DNA of 64,000 nt from the NCBI RefSeq assembly GCF_002266285.1, contig NZ_NPMS01000009.1, positions 62,001 to 126,000 of the forward strand. The letters run 5' to 3'. The position numbers were made by a program, and so were the translations under genes. The stretch's first letter is position 1. Every line of letters begins with the position of its first letter. This DNA comes from Virgibacillus indicus. Lineage in GTDB: Bacteria; Bacillota; Bacilli; Bacillales; Amphibacillaceae. The notes beneath the pieces were generated by a model, which was given only the letters and a program-made list of their open reading frames with translations, ran no database searches and was not told the origin of the DNA. Below, one piece after another: positions 57,134-64,000 of the stretch.

Positions 57134-60079
57134 TTAAGCTTTATAATGTATTTCACCCAGATCCATCAATTGTCTTGCTACGCTTTCAACTTGTTTATTA
57201 GGAACAGAGCTTGCTCGAAGCTGTTTCTTTAGCTTTTTTCTCATTTCACGCTTCACATCTTCTTTTTCTGTCCAATCAATCACTGCATTATCTTGAATAA
57301 TATCAGTGATAATTTCAGTTAAATCTTTTAAGCTTTCTTGTTCCATTTCAACAGGAATTTGCTGTTCCAACAACTGATAAAACGGCAAATGCTTGGCATC
57401 TTTTAAACCGAACGATTGACTCTCTTGTTCCATATCCATCATTTCTTCTCTTATGGCTTGGTATTCCTCCAGAAGTTCTTCAATGGTTAATTGCCTTGCT
57501 TTTCGTTGTTCGATTAACTGCTCTAATCGTTCTTTTATGGATGTGTATTTCACTGGGTTCTCTTCCAGTTTGATTCGGATTTCATGTTTAATCGCATGTT
57601 CCATTTCCGCTGCTTTTGCTTCAGGTGTCTTCAATTCATCCAGCTTTTCATCAAATTTATTAGTTAAAATATTTACAGGTTCAAATAAAATCTCAGGTGT
57701 TGATGCATAAACATATTCTTCAATGAGTTCCCGTACCTTACCACCACAATCGGATATATCCATCGTGCCATCGTCGACATAGTAACGAGACTTCCCTAAC
57801 TTACGAATCTTACCTAACCACTTCAAGTCATCGACATAGGCTTTAGCTTTTGGACTTGGCATCACCATATCCATGCTTTCAGAAAACTTCTTGAAGGCTG
57901 TATCGAACGTATTTCGCACATCTTCTGGTTCCAGCACTTTCAAACAAGCTTCTAAATTACTCTTATTAACATAATCAAAGAATTGCATGACACGGCGATG
58001 ACGGGATTGTAAACGTGGAATTTCCTCATCCACATGATGCATGGCTCCTTTAATGTCCTCTTCATGAAAGATACCAAGTGCTTCTTCCAAGAAGCGGGAG
58101 ACACCAAAATAATCCACGATTAATCCGTGTGACTTTTTATCATAGGTTCGATTCGTTCTGGCGATGGCCTGAAGAAGATTGTGTTCTTTTAATGGCTTAT
58201 CCATATACATCACCTGTTCAATCGGTGCATCAAAGCCTGTTAAAAGCTTATCGCAGACGATTAAAAAGGCTAGTGGGTCCTCATCCAATGGTTTCTTAAA
58301 ACGTTGGATAATTTCCTTTTCTTCTGCCCGTGACAGGCCGTACTTCTTCATTTCCTCTGAATCATTATGGCTACTGGAAATAATGACAGCTGATTTATAA
58401 TCACTTAATTCATCCAGTAATTTTTTATATTCTACGGCTGCCTGACGGGATACCGAAACAATCTGTGCTTTAAAGCCGTTTGGCTGGATATGCTGTTCAT
58501 AATGGTCAATGATATCAAGCACAACTGTTTTCAAACGCTTTGGAGATGCAGTCAACGCCTCTTCGGTCACATATTTTTGTTTAATTCGCTCTTTATCCTC
58601 ATCGGAATAATCACGAAAGAAACGGTCAAATAAAGTATCAATGTTCTCTCCTTGGACGTGCAAATCAATTAACCTTGCTTCATAAAAGATTGGTACCGTT
58701 GACCCGTCTTCCACTGCTTTTTCAATTGGATATTTATCAATATACGTTCCAAAGGTTCGTACGATACTTTTATCTTCTTTGTCAATTGGTGTTCCTGTAA
58801 AACCGATATACGTTGCATTTGGTAACCCGATACGCATATTCATCGCTAACGAACTGTACTGGGAACGGTGCGACTCATCGACTAACACAATGACATTTTC
58901 TGAATCGGTCAGTAGAGGGTAATCCTCTTCTCCTTCTGGTTGGAATTTTTGTACTAAGGTCATTACCGTAGAACCTGGACCTTGTTGTAATAATGTTTTG
59001 AGTTCTTCCACAGATTCAGCTTGTTTTGGATTTGGAAACCCACATCGTGTAAAGGTAGCCGTTATTTGTGCATCTAAATCCTGGCGGTCTGTTACAACGA
59101 CAATAACAGGATTCTCTAATTGTTTGAGACGACGTAACTTCATAGACAAAAAAACCATGGATAGCGATTTCCCAGACCCTTGTGTTGCCCAAACAACACC
59201 ACCACGAGCTTGTGGATGTTTACCCGTCAGGATTCGTTCTACGGCTTTATTCACAGCTCGATACTGCTGATAACGAGCCATTTTCTTAATCACTCGTCCA
59301 TCTTCTGGTTCATAGACGATAAAGTTTAAGATAATATCAAACAATCGTTCTTTGTCCAATATCCCTGCCGTTAAAATATCTTGGGCTGTTGGGTTCTCAC
59401 CCACATCCTGAACAGTTAACGGATAAGGTTCTTTCCATGTACTATAATGCTGGACATTTGCACCAATTGTTCCCACCTTTGCACGGTCATTACTTGTAGA
59501 AATCAGGAATTGGTTGTAATGGAAAAGTACTTCATTTTCTTGTTGGTAGCGGCGTAACTGTTTGACCCCTTGTCCAATTTGTTCATCTGGAGGCAAGGCT
59601 GGACTTTTACATTCAATCACCACTAATGGCAACCCATTGACATATAGCATAATATCAGGACGAATGGTGTCATTTGCATGCGTATAGCTAAATTGATTGG
59701 TGATGATGAAATCGTTATTGTGGATATTGTCAAAATCAATCAGTTTTACCGTCTGGTTCTTCCGTCCACTCCCGACATCTTGTTGAACTGACAGCTGATT
59801 AATGAGCAGTTCATGAAAATGTTGATTTGCTTCCATGAGACTTGCTGCTTCCATATGTGTAACATTGCGAACAATTTTGTTTAAGTTGTTTTCATTTATC
59901 CATGGATTCAAGCGTTGAATTGATTTTGCCAATCGCCCTTTTAAAGCAACTTCTATCTGAGATGTACGTTCTTTGTCCAGTTCCATACCATGCACATAGG
60001 TGTAGCCAAGCTTCTGAAGTTGGTCAATCATTCGATTTTCCACTAACGTTTCTTCATTCCAAGCTTGTGCTTCACTCAT
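57134..60079 (-). CDS. hsdR: Type I restriction endonuclease subunit R
   Basis: 981 residues. The N-terminal nuclease domain has IRPDIMLYVNGLPLVVIECK (Asp142, Glu156, Lys158), the ATPase Walker A TQGSGKS at 299-305, VDESHRSQ as the DExx box, GFTGTP and LLQAIARTNRTYDKKSHG as later helicase motifs, then a helical C-terminus binding the M subunit. It cuts unmodified DNA after ATP-driven translocation. Its ATG overlaps the hsdS stop by 4 nt. Confidence 0.95.
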   Translation of the reverse strand: MSEAQAWNEETLVENRMIDQLQKLGYTYVHGMELDKERTSQIEVALKGRLAKSIQRLNPWINENNLNKIVRNVTHMEAASLMEANQHFHELLINQLSVQQDVGSGRKNQTVKLIDFDNIHNNDFIITNQFSYTHANDTIRPDIMLYVNGLPLVVIECKSPALPPDEQIGQGVKQLRRYQQENEVLFHYNQFLISTSNDRAKVGTIGANVQHYSTWKEPYPLTVQDVGENPTAQDILTAGILDKERLFDIILNFIVYEPEDGRVIKKMARYQQYRAVNKAVERILTGKHPQARGGVVWATQGSGKSLSMVFLSMKLRRLKQLENPVIVVVTDRQDLDAQITATFTRCGFPNPKQAESVEELKTLLQQGPGSTVMTLVQKFQPEGEEDYPLLTDSENVIVLVDESHRSQYSSLAMNMRIGLPNATYIGFTGTPIDKEDKSIVRTFGTYIDKYPIEKAVEDGSTVPIFYEARLIDLHVQGENIDTLFDRFFRDYSDEDKERIKQKYVTEEALTASPKRLKTVVLDIIDHYEQHIQPNGFKAQIVSVSRQAAVEYKKLLDELSDYKSAVIISSSHNDSEEMKKYGLSRAEEKEIIQRFKKPLDEDPLAFLIVCDKLLTGFDAPIEQVMYMDKPLKEHNLLQAIARTNRTYDKKSHGLIVDYFGVSRFLEEALGIFHEEDIKGAMHHVDEEIPRLQSRHRRVMQFFDYVNKSNLEACLKVLEPEDVRNTFDTAFKKFSESMDMVMPSPKAKAYVDDLKWLGKIRKLGKSRYYVDDGTMDISDCGGKVRELIEEYVYASTPEILFEPVNILTNKFDEKLDELKTPEAKAAEMEHAIKHEIRIKLEENPVKYTSIKERLEQLIEQRKARQLTIEELLEEYQAIREEMMDMEQESQSFGLKDAKHLPFYQLLEQQIPVEMEQESLKDLTEIITDIIQDNAVIDWTEKEDVKREMRKKLKKQLRASSVPNKQVESVARQLMDLGEIHYKA

Positions 60080-61338
60080 GACGGAACCTCCTCGTTATCA
60101 TTAATTGGCATACGGACTTTACCTGTTAATAGTTGTTGCATAAGGCCTTGTTTGATTTTATATAACCTTCTTACTTTTTCTTCATTATTATTTATCCTTG
60201 TCTCTACAGATTCAATAATATCTACTATTTTATTCTGTTCCTCTAAGGAAGGGACAACTATTAAAAATACGTCCAAATCAGTTCTGTTAACTTTTGGAAT
60301 TCCTGTTCTACCTGACACTGATGTTGTATAAGAAATAAATCTACTACTCATTAATAAATATTTTAAAAAGCTAGGTAATAATCTTTTATCGGCTTCAATT
60401 GGATATATGTCCGCACTACACAGACCCTTAAACTTTGGAAATGTAACTTTACCAAAATGCGGATTTATCTTACCATAAAGAACATGGTTTTCATTAAATA
60501 AATATTTACCACTGATTTGACCTTCTTCTTTTGCTGTTTTACATGTTAATAACCTACCTGTATACTTTTCTATATTTGCATTTCCGATATGAAGCATATC
60601 AGAATATGGTTCTTTTTTGGGGTCCACTTGCCCATTTGCAATTCTACAAATATCTTTAAACTTAACAACTTCCCATTCTTCTGGAACATCCCCTATTAGC
60701 GTTTGCTTAAAGTTCTCATGCCCAATCCCCTTCGTTAACGACTGTTGCATTAATCCTTTTTTCACTGTCTCTGTTTTTTCGATGACTTGTTCTGTTTTTT
60801 CGATTGCTTCATTGACGGAGGAGAGGATTGCTGCTATTTTTTTCTGTTCCGACCTGCTATTAGGAACTGGTATTTCAAAGTTTCTAATTCTTGTCAGCGC
60901 TAGCTTGGGTTGAGCACTAATTGTTTTTTCTCTTTCAATATATTTTTGTATTAAATTACTTTTTAAGACATATAGTAAATACTTAGAATCACATTTTATA
61001 TCACTAATTCTATTAGCATTTTCAGTTAGGTTAGCTCCATTTAATATTGGTGGGATTTCTCCAACTAGCCCCAATGTACCCGCTACAGAAATATAAAGTT
61101 CATTAGCATAGATTTTATATCTTTCAATAGATTCTAACACTTTGTCAGGTACATATAATAAATTGTTTAAAGTTACCCCTTTTTCTTTCATATTCGCCAC
61201 CCTTATATATGGATGACCATTATCTATTTCGGTTAAAACCTCACCTTTAGGCAATCTTTTTCCACCACTTACTTTAGCTATATCTCCAAGTTTATAAGTC
61301 GTCCAATCACTAGGAAGTTGATTATCATTACTCACCAT
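60076..61338 (-). CDS. hsdS: Type I restriction-modification specificity subunit S
   Basis: 420 residues with two target-recognition domains, each opened by a DWTTYKLGDIAKVSGGKRLP / EWEVVKFKDICRIANGQ strand and closed by a repeated spacer helix ending KKGLMQQSLTKGIG (about 190-205) and KQGLMQQLLTG (about 395-410). The two halves set a bipartite recognition site that cannot be read from sequence. Overlaps hsdM by 11 nt. Confidence 0.94.
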   Translation of the reverse strand: MVSNDNQLPSDWTTYKLGDIAKVSGGKRLPKGEVLTEIDNGHPYIRVANMKEKGVTLNNLLYVPDKVLESIERYKIYANELYISVAGTLGLVGEIPPILNGANLTENANRISDIKCDSKYLLYVLKSNLIQKYIEREKTISAQPKLALTRIRNFEIPVPNSRSEQKKIAAILSSVNEAIEKTEQVIEKTETVKKGLMQQSLTKGIGHENFKQTLIGDVPEEWEVVKFKDICRIANGQVDPKKEPYSDMLHIGNANIEKYTGRLLTCKTAKEEGQISGKYLFNENHVLYGKINPHFGKVTFPKFKGLCSADIYPIEADKRLLPSFLKYLLMSSRFISYTTSVSGRTGIPKVNRTDLDVFLIVVPSLEEQNKIVDIIESVETRINNNEEKVRRLYKIKQGLMQQLLTGKVRMPINDNEEVPS

Positions 61339-62812
61339 ACCCCAACTCCTTCAAATACCCATACATTTTTTCTTCTACTTCATCACGTTCCTGTTCAAGC
61401 TTCTTCAAATCTTTCAATGCTGCTTGAACGTTAATTTCTTCTTCCTCTTCAGTTGTATCGATGTATCGGGCAATGTTTAAGTTGTAGTCATTCTCTTCAA
61501 TTTCTTCTAGGTCAACTACTCGACAATATTTATCTAGGTCTTCCCATGCATCATAAGCCTGAACAACTTTATCGACATCTTCACTTCGCAGAACGTTCTG
61601 ATTCTTACCTTCTTGATAATCTTTGGAACCATCTAAGATAAAAACTTTGCCCTTTTGCATATCAGCCTTATTTCGATTCAGGATTAAAATACAAGCAGGG
61701 ATACCTGTTCCATAGAAAAGGTTGGATGGCAGCCCAATAATTGCTTCCACTAAATCATCTTTTAATAGACCTTCACGAATTTTTCCTTCTGCTCCGCCAC
61801 GAAATAACACACCATGTGGCATAACGACGCCAGCTTTTCCTTCATGATTTAGTGTGGACACCATGTGTTGAACAAAGGCATAGTCCCCAGCGTTTTTTGG
61901 TGGTATGCCAAAGCGGAAACGACCATACTCATCAGTTTCAGCTTCTTCACGTCCCCAATTCTTAAGTGAAAAAGGTGGATTGGCTATAACCCTGTCATAT
62001 AAAAGTAATTCTTTATCATCACCTAATAGCTTCGGCTCTCGTATCGTATCTCCACGTTCAATTCGGTGGTCGCTTAAACCATGTAACAACAGGTTCATCT
62101 TGCAAATCGACCATGTATTCAAGTTTCGTTCTTGTCCATGTAATGATAAATTACGTGGGTCTCCACCTTGTGATTTGATGTAGTCCACTGATTGAACTAG
62201 CATACCACCTGAACCAACAGTCGGGTCGCACACCCTCATTCCTTCTTCTGGTTTAATCAGATTTACAATCAGTTCAACAACTTTTGTCGGTGTATAGAAT
62301 TCGCCGCCTTTTTTTCCAGCATCATCGGCGAACTGCTTAATTAAGTATTCGTAAGCACGACCAAGCATATCGGGTTCCGATAGATTCTCGTTACTTAAAT
62401 CAATGGAAGAAAAATGTTGTATTAATTGCAGTAACAATTTATCAGGCAATTTTTCCTTATCATTAAAATCGATATTAGCCAAAACACCAACTAAAGATGG
62501 ATTTTCCTCTTCCAGTGCTTCAAAGGCTTTGTTAATCGTATTACCGATATCCTGTGTTTGGATTTGAATATGTGTCCAACGAGCCCGTTCTGGGACAAAG
62601 AACTGATGCTCATCACGGTCATACCATGCATAATCATCATTTTCTTCTTCTTCCACATATTTCGCATGCTCAATAAACACGTCACTCAAACGTTTTAAAA
62701 ACAATAAGCCAAATATGTAATTCTTATAATCAGAGGAATCAATGCTCCCTCGTAGAATATTTGCTGATTCCCATAAGTGTGATTCTAATTGTTGTAATGT
62801 TAGCTTTGGCAT
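61328..62812 (-). CDS. hsdM: Type I restriction-modification methyltransferase subunit M
   Basis: 494 residues: helical N-terminal domain (SHLWESANILRGSIDSSDYK), GGEFYTPTKVVELIV, SAM motif DPTVGSGG (196-203) and the N6-adenine motif NPPF (278-281). It methylates adenine in the site chosen by HsdS. First gene of the operon; GGGGG site before ATG. Confidence 0.96.
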   Translation of the reverse strand: MPKLTLQQLESHLWESANILRGSIDSSDYKNYIFGLLFLKRLSDVFIEHAKYVEEEENDDYAWYDRDEHQFFVPERARWTHIQIQTQDIGNTINKAFEALEEENPSLVGVLANIDFNDKEKLPDKLLLQLIQHFSSIDLSNENLSEPDMLGRAYEYLIKQFADDAGKKGGEFYTPTKVVELIVNLIKPEEGMRVCDPTVGSGGMLVQSVDYIKSQGGDPRNLSLHGQERNLNTWSICKMNLLLHGLSDHRIERGDTIREPKLLGDDKELLLYDRVIANPPFSLKNWGREEAETDEYGRFRFGIPPKNAGDYAFVQHMVSTLNHEGKAGVVMPHGVLFRGGAEGKIREGLLKDDLVEAIIGLPSNLFYGTGIPACILILNRNKADMQKGKVFILDGSKDYQEGKNQNVLRSEDVDKVVQAYDAWEDLDKYCRVVDLEEIEENDYNLNIARYIDTTEEEEEINVQAALKDLKKLEQERDEVEEKMYGYLKELGYGE

Positions 62813-63254
62813 ATATTAACCCCCACATATTTCTTTTTACCTATATTACAAATATATCAAAGTCAGATTAAAATAGATAGAATCCGGGCTAAAAACCTAT
62901 ATAGAAGTAAATAATGCAAAAATTCCAATCTCAAGGTATGTATAGATAATTAACTTGTGTAATCGTTTGGTGCCCACTGCCTCTTTTATAGGGGCTTTAA
63001 TTATTAAATTGAAAGGAGGTGAGGACATTCTACGCCAACAGAAAAACACTGATACATCTACCATTAGAAAGTAAGGATAATAGAATGGGTTTCTATTAGC
63101 AAACAGGGTACATCTAACAGGATCTAGTTTTGGGTTAAAAGGGGATCGTACCACAAGTGAGGGCAAAAACTCATTAGATATTTGTTCCAATGAGTCTATC
63201 ACTCAGTTATTCCATTTCGGTTATTCAGCAATTTATTCACCTCCTGAGTATGTG
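62813..63254. other. Gap with two facing ribosome-binding-site-like elements
   Basis: No credible gene of 60 or more residues. GAAAGGAGGTGAGG (plus strand, about 63013-63026) precedes a 15-codon frame opened by ATT, and AGGAGGTGA (minus strand, 63245-63237) precedes a TTG frame MLNNRNGITE. They face each other about 220 bp apart. No function assigned. Confidence 0.4.
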
Positions 63255-63307
63255 GGGGTCAGTCCTCCGCTTCACTAACACTTTAACGAAGCAGGGGACT
63301 GACCCCA
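63255..63307. repeat. GGGGACTGA palindrome, copy 6
   Basis: GGGGGTCAGTCCTC and GGGGACTGACCCC flank an AT-rich loop. Confidence 0.85.
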
Positions 63308-63339
63308 GTACACCGTAAAACGAGCCAAGGGTACCCATA

Positions 63340-63370
63340 AAAAAAGGACAGGATTTTTCATCCCGCCCTC
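63340..63370 (-). terminator. Terminator of the decarboxylase-family gene
   Basis: Minus-strand GGGCGGGAT, loop GAAAA, ATCCTGTCC, then seven T. Confidence 0.8.
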
Positions 63371-63376
63371 TCAGCA

Positions 63377-64000
63377 TCAAAAGCTAATCGTCCCAAGCAC
63401 TTTCCCCCAGCCATTCTCCTCAGTAGCATAAAAATCACCCTTCACAACTCCTCCACCCAAAACTTTTATTGGCTTTAGCAAGTTCAAAGGTTCAGTCTCC
63501 GTAGCATTGATTTCCACATCCACCATACTTGTATAGAACTTCTCATGCAATACAAAATCAGGTGATGTATCCCTTTCAATAATTTCCTGGAATTGTATGC
63601 CTCCTGTAGGCTTTGGGATAGTTCTTATATTAAAGTGAGGTGTGGTGATTGGTTCGCCGACACTGCTTACTTTATCATCCACATTTGCCTTCAAACTTAT
63701 AATGGTTTCTCCATTCTTTTTTGCAGCACCGGAATATACACCATTTTCTTCTTCTAGGTTAATCTCGGCATATTTCTTCGGATAGCCCCATAAATCCCTT
63801 CCTGCTGCAATTGCGGCATCTTTATTCTCGTACTCATAAATATAATAGCCTCCGTATCTATCACCATACTTTACAGGTACGACCATTGCACTGTCCATAT
63901 ATGAAACTTTATCTGTATTGCTGAAATCTGTCACAGAAACTACCATTTTATTATCCACATAATCAAAAGGGGTATAAAAAAGAATCCGTTTCACTTCCTC
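63377..64000 (-). CDS. Acetoacetate decarboxylase-family protein (5' end outside the window)
   Basis: The frame is open to the window edge, so the true start lies beyond 64000; about 207 codons are seen. The core of the family is present: VVPVKYGDRYGGYYIYEYEN, then AAGRDLWGYPKKYAEINL where the Schiff-base lysine of acetoacetate decarboxylase is expected, and a beta-rich C-terminus. Whether it decarboxylates acetoacetate or acts on another beta-keto acid is open. Confidence 0.85.
   Translation of the reverse strand, partial: EEVKRILFYTPFDYVDNKMVVSVTDFSNTDKVSYMDSAMVVPVKYGDRYGGYYIYEYENKDAAIAAGRDLWGYPKKYAEINLEEENGVYSGAAKKNGETIISLKANVDDKVSSVGEPITTPHFNIRTIPKPTGGIQFQEIIERDTSPDFVLHEKFYTSMVDVEINATETEPLNLLKPIKVLGGGVVKGDFYATEENGWGKVLGTISF

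Noticed and set aside
62897..63202. 101-residue minus-strand frame after the hsd promoter region
   Set aside because: No ribosome binding site, odd composition and it crosses the plus-strand GGAGGTG element; probably chance.

Overview
The window looks like chromosomal DNA of a low-GC, endospore-forming, probably salt-tolerant member of the Bacillaceae (Oceanobacillus/Virgibacillus-like). The signs are Spo0E-type and spore-associated small genes, FosB, CsoR, SigX/RsiX-like sigma/anti-sigma pairs, betaine transport genes (OpuAC, BCCT), SpeG and acidic lipoproteins. No rRNA, tRNA, CRISPR array, intact insertion sequence or prophage module was seen. This assignment is inferred from gene content only.

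Layout. 1-6.7 kb: a gene tail, a DegV protein, a short UvrA-like ABC ATPase, a VOC protein with a foreign-looking tail, a predicted tyrosine-ligated heme protein (HTHP) and an ECF sigma/anti-sigma pair. 6.7-19.1 kb: a run of small, mostly minus-strand accessory genes (GNAT acetyltransferases, DinB, DUF1062, methyltransferase, S51 peptidase, rifampin phosphotransferase, nucleotidyltransferase, small lipoproteins). Most are followed just after the stop codon by a copy of a short recurring motif (core CTGGTGC or GGGCGCG in the gene direction), so the region reads like a cassette array without a visible integrase. A 111-bp repeat occurs twice in it, and a probable 6S-like RNA lies at 9681-9875. 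19.2-24.2 kb: small genes and debris: a degenerate LysR gene, a Spo0E-like regulator, a Gln-rich protein, FosB, a 5'-truncated protein, and two related short units that look like decayed small-toxin loci.

24.2-27.7 kb is a copper island (csoR, a frameshifted copB and a YdhK/DUF1541 lipoprotein) with CsoR-type boxes at both promoters. 28-33.6 kb has an orphan betaine-binding lipoprotein, an LprI-like lipoprotein, SpeG, an M14 carboxypeptidase and a BCCT transporter with an in-frame amber codon. 33.7-41.4 kb has a second ECF sigma/anti-sigma pair, an HExxH protein, a DMT exporter, a LysM protein, a VWA lipoprotein and a PspC protein. 41.4-51.8 kb is transport: a Fur-controlled siderophore system, an SsuCBA-like operon ending in a DsbA-like protein, and a TrpXYZ-like system. 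52-55.9 kb has an antitoxin-like orphan, Rpn nuclease remnants, malate:quinone oxidoreductase and two unrecognised proteins. 56-62.8 kb is a type I restriction-modification locus (hsdM-hsdS-hsdR) with a convergent YgjP-like metallopeptidase. The window ends inside an acetoacetate decarboxylase-family gene.

Six GGGGACTGACC-type palindromes lie between genes from 39 kb onward. Several genes carry single-base lesions (copB, BCCT, LysR, Rpn). These are either real decay or sequencing errors, and the sequence alone does not tell which.
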